DNA from: Nitrospirales bacterium
GTDB lineage: Bacteria > Nitrospirota > Nitrospiria > Nitrospirales > UBA8639
Length of the DNA: 59,478 nt
NCBI GenBank assembly: GCA_020027535.1
Contig: JAHRAK010000138.1
Span: 1 to 59,478, forward strand
Direction of reading: 5' to 3'
Shown piece after piece: positions 1-9,084 of this stretch. Numbering within the stretch: the first letter of the stretch is position 1; every line of letters begins with the position of its first letter. Position numbers and translations under genes: made by a program. Below the pieces are notes generated by a model. That model had not been told where the DNA came from and did no database searches. It worked only from the letters and a program-made list of their open reading frames with translations.

Positions 1-582
1 GTGGTCCTTTTGGCATACGATCCTCCAACGGTCTTATACCATACCTGATTGACGGTAACAAGATTACGGGACAAAGTATTTTGTTCAAAATTCATTTTTT
101 CTCTCATTCAAACTGACGCACTACCCAGGCGCCTGATTATTGACAGATGAAAGCCCCTTATGCTAGAAGTCACGGACCTTTTGCCTAGAATTTTCCTTCC
201 TGTAAAACGGTTGCTTAAGGGTTGAGGTGTGGTCTCTCCAAAGGAAAAGCGAATTATCTGGAAAGGCTCTCCCAAGAGGCAAGTCCCGGACTCGATTCTA
301 GGCAGCCCATCACATGCTATCCCTCACCATTACTACGTTGTGGCTCGTCGAGGGGGCCATGGTGCTTGAAACCATGACCGTCGGTCATTCTTATTGTCTA
401 ATCAGATAGGGGAAGAAGGCCAAGGAATTCGAGGAAAAGTTTGTCACAAATATTATGGGGAAAGGTTTTCCCTTCGTTAGGTTGAGAGATTGTTTCCTCA
501 GGGGAAGGAAAAAGAAGAAGGAGCCAGCTTTTTGACGCTCAGACCGTTCATTGACATAAAAAAGCGAAGGTGGGGGTTCTTT
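1..582. other. Upstream non-coding region
   Basis: No convincing gene is visible on either strand. A frame open from a TTG at 490 leads into the first cytochrome gene, but its first 31 codons lack a ribosome binding site and would bury the lipoprotein signal. The region probably holds the promoter of the respiratory operon. I could not identify -35 and -10 elements with acceptable spacing. Confidence 0.4.
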
Positions 583-1275
583 ATGGAGAAGAATACAAGC
601 CGAAAAATGTTGGGTATTGTTGCCGTCGTGGCAATGGGATGGACGTTGTCAGCCTGTGGGGAAGCCAAGCCGCCGGCTCCACCGCCCCCGGCGCCGCCGG
701 AATATGCCGACATGCATATGCCGGAAGGCTATTGGAACAATCCGGAAATTCTTGAACAAGGAAAGCAGATCTTTATCGGTGCCGAAAATATCGACGTCAA
801 TTGTGCCAGTTGTCATGGGAAAGATGGAAAGCCCGTGAAGGCCGGGGCCAGAGATTTTCGTCAGGGTGAACACATGCAGTTGTTCTCTGATTCCCAATGG
901 TTCTGGCGCGTCTCCGAAGGGGTCAAAGGCACCAAAATGAAGGCTTGGAAATCCAAGCTTTCCGAGGATGATCGGTGGAAAGTGATTGCCTATGAATCGA
1001 CCTTTGGGTTAAAAGGCCAGGAATATAGTGTCGCTGAGCAGAAATGGGTCCCCGCTGGGACGGCTAAGACAGCTGAGGAGGTGGCTGCTGAAAGGAGTAA
1101 GGCTACAGAAGGTGAAGCGGCTCCTGCGGCTGAAGAGACCGCGGCTGATCCAAAGAGCGTCACTGATCCAGAGGCCGTCGCCCCTGATCCAGAGACCGCC
1201 CCGGCGGCTGAAGAAGCAGCGGCTCCGAATGGGGAAACGGCCGGAGGAGAACCTTCCGAAGAAACTCCGCAGTAA
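583..1275 (+). CDS. Monohaem c-type cytochrome lipoprotein
   Basis: The 230-residue protein starts at the ATG preceded by AAGGTGGGGG. The N-terminus is a lipoprotein signal ending in the lipobox LSAC, so it should be anchored to a membrane and face the periplasm. One haem c motif, CASCH (C74, C77, H78), lies in a compact cytochrome c domain (about residues 45-150). The last 70 residues are a low-complexity Ala/Glu/Pro tail with repeated DPE/DPK units, probably a flexible linker. It is the first gene of a run of same-strand respiratory genes and likely passes electrons to or from the bd-like/bc complex encoded downstream. The precise partner is inferred from position only. Confidence 0.85.
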   Translation: MEKNTSRKMLGIVAVVAMGWTLSACGEAKPPAPPPPAPPEYADMHMPEGYWNNPEILEQGKQIFIGAENIDVNCASCHGKDGKPVKAGARDFRQGEHMQLFSDSQWFWRVSEGVKGTKMKAWKSKLSEDDRWKVIAYESTFGLKGQEYSVAEQKWVPAGTAKTAEEVAAERSKATEGEAAPAAEETAADPKSVTDPEAVAPDPETAPAAEEAAAPNGETAGGEPSEETPQ

Positions 1276-1328
1276 CACGGGTGATTTCCACGTTCTTTGC
1301 GGCATAAACCAGAAGGAGGCCACCACCT

Positions 1329-3041
1329 TTGAAAACCTTAACCCGCAGTCTTGTCATTTTGCTAGGACTTGTGTTCGGGGGACTCGCCGTCGCCTATGCC
1401 CAGGCCCCGGCTCCTCCACCCGTGGAGTTCCCGTATACCGGGAATCGAACGGGGGTGTGGATTGTGGCCCAACTCCACATTTTGTTTGCGGCCTTTATTC
1501 TGGGAGCCCCGATATTCGCCGTGGTGTCGGAATGGTTGGGCTATAAAAACCAGGACCCGAAATATGATCGATTAGCCAAGGAAGTCACCAAAGTCACGGT
1601 TATCCTCTATAGTATGACCGCATTGACGGGCGGGTTGTTTATTTTTGTCCTGCTTGCCACCTATCCTGATTTCACTACCTGGCTCATCCAACATTTTTTC
1701 CTGATTTTCGCCCTGATCTATCCAATCCTGTTTATTCTCGAAACCATTATCCTGTACGCGTATTTTTACTCCTGGGATTCTCTGAAGGGCGAAAAGAAAG
1801 CCCGGCATATTGCCCTGGGGGTCTTGCTGAACGTCGTGGGAACGGTCACGTTGTTTGTGATTGACGGTCCCACGTCGTTTATGAACACGCCTGCCAAATC
1901 CGCGGAAGGGATCTCGTTGATTCAATTTGTCCAAACGGCGGGCTTGTGGGACAAGGTCGCCAATTACAGCTGGATGCCCTTGAATCTCCATCGGCTGGTC
2001 GGAAACGTGACGTTCGGTGGGTTTATAGCGGGACTGGTGGCGGCGTATATGTATATGGGAGCCAAGACGGATGAAGAGCGCTCCTACTATGATTGGATGG
2101 GGTTCGTGGGGAATATGATCGGCGTGGGCGCCCTCTTGTTTCTCCCCTTCATGGGATATCTCCTGGCCTACGAACTGTGTGATTATGACGCGTCCATCTG
2201 TCCATACATGATGGCGGACCAACTGTCGATGTTTTTTGAAATGCAAGGGGCCATGGTCGGCCTGATTTTTCTGGCCAGCAATTATTATATCTGGCTGAGC
2301 ATGAAACGGATTCGAGGCGTGGAGCAGGTTCGTATGTCCGGGCTGGTCATGATCGCCGTCATTCTCATTCCGGTGGTCATGGGGGTCGCCTGGAAAATGT
2401 TCCCCCCCCCGGAATGGCAGTCGCTGATCTTCCTGGCTTTGCTGATCGTTCTTCCGCCGATCCTGAGCAGGCTGCCGGGTTTACGATTTACCGTTTCGTC
2501 CTTCACCATGATCAAGGTCGGATTTCTGATGATTGTGGTCGCCAACGCCATCTGGATGACGCCTCACGGATTTGTGGCGACACAGGCATTGGCTACTGAA
2601 GAATTGGAGCTTCCCTCGTGGGCCAGTGAATTGGCGCTGATGCCGGCGAAAAATGCCGCCGCGTTCACGTTGGTCTTTCTGACCATCGTCAACTATATTC
2701 TCTATAACCGGGCCATCAGGAGCGGAACCATTATCTGGGGGAAAATCGACTTCACGTCCCAGTTCGTCCTGATCTTTTTGGCGTTCAGTGCAATCTGGAC
2801 CATGGGCTTGATGGGGACGGTCCGATCCCTCACGAGAAAATATTTCCACGTGTATAATCTTGTGCCGGACTTTACCCCGGAAGCCTTTACGCCCACGTTG
2901 GCCTATTCCGCCTGGTGGATTACGGGTGTCACCCTGATCTTTTATCTCGTCGTGAGTTTCGCCATTGTCGTGACGTTAAGAGCCACCGGCCAAAAGACCG
3001 AGTCGCCGCAAGGGACCCCGGTGCCCGCCGGTGCGAAGTAA
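1329..3041 (+). CDS. CydA-like (cytochrome bd-related) membrane subunit 1
   Basis: The 570-residue polytopic membrane protein starts at a TTG preceded by AAGGAGG. An N-terminal leader ending near AYAQA suggests a signal sequence. The N-terminal half resembles CydA of bd oxidases: H50 in LHILFAAFILG matches the helix I haem ligand, E138 in ILETIILY matches E107 of E. coli CydA, and H221 in NLHRLVGN matches the H186 haem ligand. The first acidic residue of the E. coli E99/E107 pair appears to be Tyr here. The C-terminal half holds further membrane helices and a WMTPHGF motif shared with the paralogue at 7156. No cydB lies nearby. Its role as an oxidase or an electron-transfer subunit of a bc-type complex cannot be decided from sequence. 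Confidence 0.8.
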   Translation: MKTLTRSLVILLGLVFGGLAVAYAQAPAPPPVEFPYTGNRTGVWIVAQLHILFAAFILGAPIFAVVSEWLGYKNQDPKYDRLAKEVTKVTVILYSMTALTGGLFIFVLLATYPDFTTWLIQHFFLIFALIYPILFILETIILYAYFYSWDSLKGEKKARHIALGVLLNVVGTVTLFVIDGPTSFMNTPAKSAEGISLIQFVQTAGLWDKVANYSWMPLNLHRLVGNVTFGGFIAGLVAAYMYMGAKTDEERSYYDWMGFVGNMIGVGALLFLPFMGYLLAYELCDYDASICPYMMADQLSMFFEMQGAMVGLIFLASNYYIWLSMKRIRGVEQVRMSGLVMIAVILIPVVMGVAWKMFPPPEWQSLIFLALLIVLPPILSRLPGLRFTVSSFTMIKVGFLMIVVANAIWMTPHGFVATQALATEELELPSWASELALMPAKNAAAFTLVFLTIVNYILYNRAIRSGTIIWGKIDFTSQFVLIFLAFSAIWTMGLMGTVRSLTRKYFHVYNLVPDFTPEAFTPTLAYSAWWITGVTLIFYLVVSFAIVVTLRATGQKTESPQGTPVPAGAK

Positions 3042-3059
3042 CGGAGGTTGGAAGCGCAT

Positions 3060-3866
3060 ATGGCTGAGCAAAGTTTGATACGAAACATCATCAAAAAAGG
3101 CGTCGCAGGCGTCATCATCGGGATTATTCTGGTGGCGGTGGCTCGATCCACGCATTTCCCCGTCATTTTCCAGGGTATGTTCTTTGTTTATGCCATGCTC
3201 GGCGCCGGCGTGTTTATCCTGCTCGATGCGCCCTTCCTGCATCGTCTCGATGGAGTCAAGGCCGTCATCGGCCTGGTGTTGTTTTACCTTGTTCTTTCGG
3301 GGGTGTACATCGGCGGGGCAAGCAGCCTGCCTCAGTACGATCCGGAAGTTGAAAAAGGAAAAATCGAAAAGCTCCTGAAAGCGCGTCGAGCCAGGACCAA
3401 GCAGGGGAAAGCCGAAGAACTGATCGCGCGGGCCAAAGCCCTGAACGCGCGAGCCGTCTCGATCGAGCAACAATTGAGAACCCTTGGCGGCGGCGTTCAG
3501 GTCGTGGAGGAAGCCGCGACTCCCGCTTCATCGGCCGCGGCGGGCGACCTGGTGGCGCTCGGCAAGGAGCAATGGGAACTGCAGGAGTGTTACAACTGCC
3601 ACAAACTCTTCGGTAAAGGCGGAAAGAAGCGGGGGCCGGAGTTGGACAATATCGGCAACCTCATGACGCCTGAAGCCCTTAGGGAAAAAATTCTCTACCC
3701 CAAAAGCTGGAAGGCCGAAGGGTTCGACAAGCAGTACAAGAAAGGCAAAATGCCGGACAAATATAAAGACCTGATGTTCGATGAAGAAGTGGACGCGCTG
3801 GTGGCCTTTTTGGCGACGTTGAAAGATGCCTCGGTGAACACGCCGAAGCCCATCAAAATGAAATAA
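3060..3866 (+). CDS. Membrane-anchored c-type cytochrome
   Basis: A 268-residue protein with about three hydrophobic helices in the first 90 residues, then a charged Lys/Arg-rich helical linker, and a C-terminal cytochrome c domain with CYNCH (C177, C180, H181). ATG 3060 is preferred over the in-frame TTG at 3048, because GGAGG directly abuts that TTG and cannot serve it. A candidate distal Met lies in KGKMPDKYK. The gene sits 18 bases after the CydA-like gene and 19 before the Rieske gene, so it is probably a subunit of the same complex. Confidence 0.82.
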   Translation: MAEQSLIRNIIKKGVAGVIIGIILVAVARSTHFPVIFQGMFFVYAMLGAGVFILLDAPFLHRLDGVKAVIGLVLFYLVLSGVYIGGASSLPQYDPEVEKGKIEKLLKARRARTKQGKAEELIARAKALNARAVSIEQQLRTLGGGVQVVEEAATPASSAAAGDLVALGKEQWELQECYNCHKLFGKGGKKRGPELDNIGNLMTPEALREKILYPKSWKAEGFDKQYKKGKMPDKYKDLMFDEEVDALVAFLATLKDASVNTPKPIKMK

Positions 3867-3885
3867 CCTCATTTCAGGACGTTCG

Positions 3886-4830
3886 ATGCAACCGAAAATC
3901 AAGGCAAAAGCGCGGTGTGCTGACGGGGAAGTCGGCAGCATTTCCAAGGTCATTGTCGATCCGCTCTCCCTCGAGATCAGTCACGTGGTGGTCAGGGAAG
4001 GTAACGGGCAAGGTGTGGACCGACAGGTCCCGATCGGCCAAGTCCAGGAAATCCCGAATGAGGAAGAAATTATTCTACGGGGTTCGCTTGAGGAATTCAG
4101 GACGTTTCCCGTGCTGGACCGCGACGCCTACGTCTCGCATCACGACGTGGAAATTGCTCACCTGGAAGACCGTCTCCACGTGGAGCCCGGTGAAATTCTC
4201 GTGCCCTGTCCCCGGCTCGAACAGGGCGTGCCCCGCCGCAGCTTTTTCATGAACATGACGCATGCCATCGGGACGTTGATTGCCCTGCCGTTGGCGTTCC
4301 CCGTTTTAAAATATCTCATGAAACCCATGTATAAGCCGTTTGATAATTCGTGGTTTTCCGTTGGGAACGTTCGCAAAATACGAAAAGATAACATCGGATA
4401 CCAGTTCAAGTTTACGCGGGGCTTTAAGGAAGCCTTTATGCCCGAACAGCAAATCGAAAAAAACATTTGGGTGGTGAAGGCAACGCCTGAAGTACAAAAA
4501 GCCGTCTACGGCGGGAAAGATAAAAAGTTTTATGACCATAAAGGAGAACTGGTGTGGGTGAATAAAGCCAAGGCGCCCTACATCGGATTTTCCGGAAAAT
4601 GCCCGCACCTGGGATGCGGGTACAAGTGGCGCAGAACGAAGAATTTTCCCGACGGGGTTTTTTTGTGTCCCTGTCATTTGAGCATCTATGACGAGGCGGG
4701 CAAGGTGCTGGACGGCCCGGCGCCGCGTGCGCTCGACGTCCTGCCGATGCAAGTCAATGCCGCCGGGGAAGTGCAAATCATCGACGTCGAATACAAGGCC
4801 GGGGTGAAAGGCCAAATCCGATTGCTGTAA
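3886..4830 (+). CDS. PRC-barrel-like/Rieske iron-sulfur fusion protein
   Basis: The 314-residue protein has three parts. Residues 1-85 look like a PRC-barrel domain (ADGEVGSISKVIVDP, ISHVVVREG). A twin-arginine-like RRSFF (R117, R118) precedes one membrane helix at about 123-145. A C-terminal Rieske domain follows, with CPHLGC (C239, H241, C244) and CPCH (C261, C263, H264). The four ligands C239, H241, C261 and H264 and the disulfide pair C244/C263 are present, so a [2Fe-2S] cluster is expected. By family knowledge the Rieske domain is exported by Tat, which leaves the N-terminal domain in the cytoplasm. The next gene encodes cytochrome b, so this is the iron-sulfur subunit of the bc-type complex. 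Rieske subunits normally begin at the Tat segment, making the extra domain unusual. Confidence 0.88.
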   Translation: MQPKIKAKARCADGEVGSISKVIVDPLSLEISHVVVREGNGQGVDRQVPIGQVQEIPNEEEIILRGSLEEFRTFPVLDRDAYVSHHDVEIAHLEDRLHVEPGEILVPCPRLEQGVPRRSFFMNMTHAIGTLIALPLAFPVLKYLMKPMYKPFDNSWFSVGNVRKIRKDNIGYQFKFTRGFKEAFMPEQQIEKNIWVVKATPEVQKAVYGGKDKKFYDHKGELVWVNKAKAPYIGFSGKCPHLGCGYKWRRTKNFPDGVFLCPCHLSIYDEAGKVLDGPAPRALDVLPMQVNAAGEVQIIDVEYKAGVKGQIRLL

Positions 4831-4836
4831 CGCGTG

Positions 4837-5943
4837 ATGAACAGCGATACCACCAACCAACCCAATGCGTTTGAAAAAGTCGTCGACTTTGTCGATGAAC
4901 GGGTCGGTCTGAAAACCATTCAGGCCAAAATGCTGAACGAGCCTGTTCCCGGCGGGTCCCGATGGGCCTATGCGTTCGGATCGTGTTTGCTGTTCATCTT
5001 CATCATGCAGGTGGTGACGGGGATTCTGTTGATGTTTTACTACGTCCCGAGCACCGATCACGCGTATGCCAGCACGCAATACATCATTCACGAAGTGGAA
5101 TACGGATGGTTTCTGCTGAGTTACCATTTCTGGGGCTCCTCGGCCATGGTGGTGATGGTGTTTGCCCATATGTCTCAAGTGTTCTTGTGGGGAGCCTATA
5201 AAAAACCCAGGGAACTGATCTGGTTGGTCGGGCTGGCCCTCTTCGGCCTGGTCATGGCATTCGGCTTTACGGGCTATCTGCTTCCATGGGATCAACGGGC
5301 ATATTGGGCCACGGTCGTGGGTGTCGAGATTATGGATAAGACCCCGGTCATCGGGGATTTCCTGAGTCGCTTTTTGAAGGGGGGACCGACTCCGGGGCAA
5401 ATGACCTTGAGCCGGTTCTTTGTCATTCACGTGATGATTTTGCCGGCGGGCTTAATGGGTCTGGCCGGTCTCCATCTCTTCTTGTTCCGGAAAGCCGGAC
5501 CCGCCGGTCCGTTCCGTGGAACTCCTGAACAAATCAAGGCGAAGACGGATTATTTCTTTCCCAGACAGATCTGGAAGGATATCGTGGCCATGGCCACGGT
5601 CTTCCTGATCATTTGTACGTTGACGTTTATCGAGCCGGTGGTGTTGTTGGAAGAGGCCACACCGGATCCGGGGGATTACCATCCGGAGCCTGAATGGTAT
5701 TTTCTGTTTCTCTTTCAGCTGTTGCGCTTGAAAATCTTTGGCGGAGAATTCGGCCAGTTTCTGGGGGCCGTTGCGATCCCCGGAGCGTTTATGGGGTTCC
5801 TGGCGGCGTTGCCGTTTCTTGACCGGAATCCGGAACGGAATATTTTCAAACGACCGGTTGCATTGATCGGCTGGATTGCCATTATGGCGGTGATTTTGAT
5901 TTTCACCGTGTCCGCGATTCTGAACAGGGAATTTTTGGATTAA
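4837..5943 (+). CDS. Cytochrome b of a bc/b6f-type complex
   Basis: A 368-residue protein combining the b6-like four-helix haem core and the subunit IV-like C-terminal part. The haem b ligand pairs are H97/H111 (spacing x13) and H198/H213 (spacing x14). The second pair has the spacing typical of b6-type proteins. GYLLPWDQ and the Qo-site PEWY (from P285) are intact, so it should oxidise quinol. ATG 4837 was chosen; a GTG one codon earlier is possible. It lies six bases after the Rieske gene, pointing to a tightly coupled operon. Confidence 0.92.
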   Translation: MNSDTTNQPNAFEKVVDFVDERVGLKTIQAKMLNEPVPGGSRWAYAFGSCLLFIFIMQVVTGILLMFYYVPSTDHAYASTQYIIHEVEYGWFLLSYHFWGSSAMVVMVFAHMSQVFLWGAYKKPRELIWLVGLALFGLVMAFGFTGYLLPWDQRAYWATVVGVEIMDKTPVIGDFLSRFLKGGPTPGQMTLSRFFVIHVMILPAGLMGLAGLHLFLFRKAGPAGPFRGTPEQIKAKTDYFFPRQIWKDIVAMATVFLIICTLTFIEPVVLLEEATPDPGDYHPEPEWYFLFLFQLLRLKIFGGEFGQFLGAVAIPGAFMGFLAALPFLDRNPERNIFKRPVALIGWIAIMAVILIFTVSAILNREFLD

Positions 5944-5944
5944 G

Positions 5945-6868
5945 ATGTCGAATGCCAAACTCGGTCTGTTAGTCGCTTGGCCAACCTTCTGGACGGGTTT
6001 TCCTCTGAAGATGGTCCTGGCTGTGCTCATGTTGGCGGCCGGTGTCCATCCGTGGGAAGGTGTCGGTCTTGAAGCGTTGCTGATCCTTTCCATTCCCATT
6101 GACATTTGGGCGCTTGGCCTGTGCTCTCGAACCGTGTTTCTTGAACGGTTGAGCGTGGACCCCCCCAAGGGGACGGGGCTACGCTTGTGGGGGATGTGGG
6201 CGGTCTTTTCCGTGGTCTATCTGCCCCTGTTGTTTGTGGTCATGGGTGGAGCCAAGTCCCTTGCCCAATCCGCGGTCCATGCCACGCTGCATTTTGTCGA
6301 AGAAAACGTCATCGTGATTCCCATCGCGGAAAAAATCAGCCTGGAATTGGTCATGTGGGGATTGCCGGTCACCATCGTCCTGATCGTCCTGGTGTATGGC
6401 TGGTTGTTCGGCTTGGGTGCCTTGGCTCAGCGCTTCGTTCGCGCGTCTGCGCCCGTCGACGGGGCGTTTCAGGACATCGTCTCGAAATGGGATCTCCTCC
6501 GGATTCCACGGGACCAGCCGCTCCTGCTGATGGCCTTTACGGGAACCGGCGTCGTGCTGATCTTTGTGTTTTGGGGCTTGCTCCCCGTGAGCACCCCGCA
6601 TCCCCATGAAGAATACGAATTCATTGACGCGAAAAAGGCGGAAGAAACGGTCGTTCCCAAAAAGGTCATCCAAAGCGCGGAACAGATCCTGGCTCGCGCC
6701 GAAGCCACGTTGAAGGAGTTGGAGAAAGAGAATCCCGCGGGGGACACGCCGAAAGCGGAGAAGCAGGCGGAGGCCCCGGCGAAGGCGGCTCCCAAGAAGA
6801 AACCGGCGGCTTCGGGCGCCCCCGGTTCCTCCGGTCAGGAGCACAACCCCGCCGATCATAAGCATTGA
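5945..6868 (+). CDS. Membrane protein of the respiratory operon, unknown family
   Basis: A 307-residue protein with about five or six hydrophobic segments in the first 220 residues, followed by a long hydrophilic tail rich in Ala, Lys, Glu and Pro that ends in a His/Asp-rich stretch. I do not recognise the family. The ATG follows the cytochrome b stop by one base, implying translational coupling and a structural or assembly role in the same complex. The tail resembles the flexible tail of the first cytochrome in this operon in composition only. No haem or metal-binding motif is obvious. Confidence 0.75.
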   Translation: MSNAKLGLLVAWPTFWTGFPLKMVLAVLMLAAGVHPWEGVGLEALLILSIPIDIWALGLCSRTVFLERLSVDPPKGTGLRLWGMWAVFSVVYLPLLFVVMGGAKSLAQSAVHATLHFVEENVIVIPIAEKISLELVMWGLPVTIVLIVLVYGWLFGLGALAQRFVRASAPVDGAFQDIVSKWDLLRIPRDQPLLLMAFTGTGVVLIFVFWGLLPVSTPHPHEEYEFIDAKKAEETVVPKKVIQSAEQILARAEATLKELEKENPAGDTPKAEKQAEAPAKAAPKKKPAASGAPGSSGQEHNPADHKH

Positions 6869-6894
6869 CGAGAAGATATGTTTGAGGAAAGATT

Positions 6895-7122
6895 ATGAGA
6901 CTGGCGGCGATAGGCATGGCGATGGCGGTGAGCGGGTGTGTGGGCAATCCGACGTTTGATGATGCGCACCTGATGCTCAATAGCGTGTTGGATGGAGCGT
7001 GCAATCAACCGACGTTCAAGCGCCCGTTGTACCGCCATGAGTATGGGGCGTACTCACGGGATCTGATGATCTTGCGGGCGGCCTGTCAGAGCATCGCCCC
7101 GTTGTTACCACACAACTATTGA
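6895..7122 (+). CDS. Small lipoprotein
   Basis: A 75-residue product with a short hydrophobic leader and lipobox VSGC at residues 12-15, preceded by GAGGAAAG at good spacing. The mature part has two further cysteines (GACNQ, AACQS) and no known domain. It lies 26 bases after one respiratory gene and 33 before the second CydA-like gene, so it is probably a small accessory or assembly subunit. Function is unknown. Confidence 0.6.
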   Translation: MRLAAIGMAMAVSGCVGNPTFDDAHLMLNSVLDGACNQPTFKRPLYRHEYGAYSRDLMILRAACQSIAPLLPHNY

Positions 7123-7129
7123 GGGAACG

Positions 7130-7159
7130 ATGAAACGTTCAATGAGGGATCGCACATGA
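7130..7159 (+). other. Nine-codon mini-ORF overlapping the next start
   Basis: An ATG preceded by GAGGGAACG opens a nine-codon frame (MKRSMRDRT). Its TGA overlaps the ATG of the CydA-like gene in an ATGA arrangement. It could couple translation of the downstream gene or be chance. Confidence 0.2.
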
Positions 7160-9033
7160 AAAACCACGGCATAATCGAAAAGCTGAAGTCCCGGGTGCCA
7201 ACGGTGAAACCCTCGTCCCTCTTCGGATGGAGCGTCTTTTGGGCGCTGGTACTTCTCCCGGCGGTCGTCTGGGCCCAGGATGCGGCGACACAAGCGATGT
7301 CGATAGAGTATCGGGACATTCCGGGAGTCGGAAGCCGGAACGTCGTGTGGGTCGTGGCCCAGCAGCATTTACTCCTTGCAGGATTCGTGTTGGGCGTGCC
7401 GATCTTTGCCTGGGTCTGCGAAATCGTCGGATGGAAGACCAAGGAAGCCCGGTACGACAAGCTGGCAAAAGAGTTTACCAAGCTGCTGACGTCCGCCTAT
7501 GCCACGACGGCGTTGTTCGGAGGTATCCTGCTCTTCCTTCTGATCGGGCTGTACCCGAAGCTCATGGCGTATTTGTCCGATATCTTTTTCCCGACCTTCA
7601 TCGTGTACTGCCTGTTGTTCCTGTTGGAAACCGTTACGCTGTACCTGTATTGGTACGGATGGGATGCCATGCAGGGAAACAAAAAGACGTTTCATCTTTT
7701 TCTGGGATTCCTGCTGAACGTCTTTGCCTTGTTTATCATGATCGTCCCCAACGCCTGGGCAACGTTCCAGGCCAGCCCCGTCGTCGTGGGTGACGGGACG
7801 GCGATTGAGCGGGCATGGGCGGCCACGTGGAATCCCACGTGGTGGCCGGTCAACATTCATCGCCTGATTGCGAACGTCGTCTTGGGCGGGTTTATTTGCG
7901 GTGCCTATGCCGGCATCCGCTATCTCTTGGCGGCCAGCCGTGAGGAACGAGAACATTATGATTGGATGGGCTACGTCGGAAATTTCATCGGCGTGTTCGG
8001 CATGCTCCCCCTTCCTTTCGCCGGGTATTGGCTCATGCGGGAGATCTACCAATATAACCAGCAAATGGGCATTACCCTCATGGGAGGATTTTTGGCGTGG
8101 CTCTTTATCCTGCAGGCGATGCTCATCGGGGTGTTGTTCCTCGGGGCCAATTACTACTTTTGGATGGGTATTACCTACCGGATTCCTGGTTCCGAGCGAA
8201 CGTACAGACGGCCGATTCTTGCCATGCTGATTGTGCTCATGGTGTGTCTGGGCGTCTGGATGACCCCCCACTCCCTGGTGGCCAGTCTTGAAGAAGCCAG
8301 AAAAATGGGTGGGACCCATCATCCGCTGCTTGGGGTATTCGGGGTGATGTCCGCAAAAATGACGGTGGCCAATCTCATGATCCTGGTCACATTCATGAGT
8401 TTTATCATGTATTGGCGGGCCGGAAAGCAGGAAACGGCCGCTTGGGCGAAGATTGCCAAATCGGTGATGGGCGCATTGTTGGTGATCGCGGGCATCGCGG
8501 TCATCGTGCTCGGGGTATGGGGGTATTTCGTTCCGGCCATTATCCGGATCAATTATTTCTCCGTCGCCCAGGTGTTGATCGTCTTGTTTGTGATGGTGAC
8601 GTTCACACCCTTGACGGCCCTTCTGATGAGAAGCGCCAAAACGACGACGGAAATGGTCTGGGGGCAAATGCCCATCCGGGCCGGCTATTCTTTGGTATCC
8701 AATGCGGTCATGGTGATCCTGTTGATGTCGCTGATGGGCTATGCCCGCTCGTCGTCCCGGGTGCATTGGCACGTGTACGGTGTGATGAGAGACACCTCGG
8801 ACTATGCCTATTCTCCTGCGTTGGGATACGCGGCCGCCTTCATGTCCCTCAATACCTTTGTGTTTTGTTTGCTGGTGGCGTTTATCTTTTGGGTGGCCAC
8901 AATGGGCGATAAGGGGAAGAAAGCCCCGGATCAGGAACAACCTGAACCGGCCAAGATCCCCGCGAGCGTCACGCCGGCCATGGCCGGAGGAGCCCCACGA
9001 GAGGCGTCTGAAAACGTAGAAGGGATGAGATAA
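7156..9033 (+). CDS. CydA-like (cytochrome bd-related) membrane subunit 2
   Basis: A 625-residue paralogue of the protein at 1329. The hydrophobic leader ends near VWAQ. H71 (QQHLLLAGF), E158 (LLETVTLYLY) and H235 (NIHRLIAN) match the helix I His, the conserved Glu and the second haem-ligand His of CydA. The WMTPHSL motif is shared with paralogue 1. Many C-terminal membrane helices follow, with a hydrophilic Pro/Ala tail. The start has GAGGGATCGCAC upstream. As with paralogue 1, no cydB is present. Two diverged copies in one operon suggest two non-equivalent subunits rather than two oxidases, but that is inference. Confidence 0.8.
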   Translation: MKNHGIIEKLKSRVPTVKPSSLFGWSVFWALVLLPAVVWAQDAATQAMSIEYRDIPGVGSRNVVWVVAQQHLLLAGFVLGVPIFAWVCEIVGWKTKEARYDKLAKEFTKLLTSAYATTALFGGILLFLLIGLYPKLMAYLSDIFFPTFIVYCLLFLLETVTLYLYWYGWDAMQGNKKTFHLFLGFLLNVFALFIMIVPNAWATFQASPVVVGDGTAIERAWAATWNPTWWPVNIHRLIANVVLGGFICGAYAGIRYLLAASREEREHYDWMGYVGNFIGVFGMLPLPFAGYWLMREIYQYNQQMGITLMGGFLAWLFILQAMLIGVLFLGANYYFWMGITYRIPGSERTYRRPILAMLIVLMVCLGVWMTPHSLVASLEEARKMGGTHHPLLGVFGVMSAKMTVANLMILVTFMSFIMYWRAGKQETAAWAKIAKSVMGALLVIAGIAVIVLGVWGYFVPAIIRINYFSVAQVLIVLFVMVTFTPLTALLMRSAKTTTEMVWGQMPIRAGYSLVSNAVMVILLMSLMGYARSSSRVHWHVYGVMRDTSDYAYSPALGYAAAFMSLNTFVFCLLVAFIFWVATMGDKGKKAPDQEQPEPAKIPASVTPAMAGGAPREASENVEGMR

Positions 9034-9084
9034 CTTGCTTGAGAAACCATTGACGTTGGTATTCCCGAACCGGAGCGAGGACCC

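Noticed and set aside
490-582. Extension of the first cytochrome to a TTG start
   Set aside because: No ribosome binding site, and it would place 31 polar residues ahead of a clear lipoprotein signal.
7369-8940. A 523-codon open frame antisense to the second CydA-like gene
   Set aside because: It is the mirror of a well-supported membrane protein, is rich in His, Gln and Arg without domains, and has no ribosome binding site.
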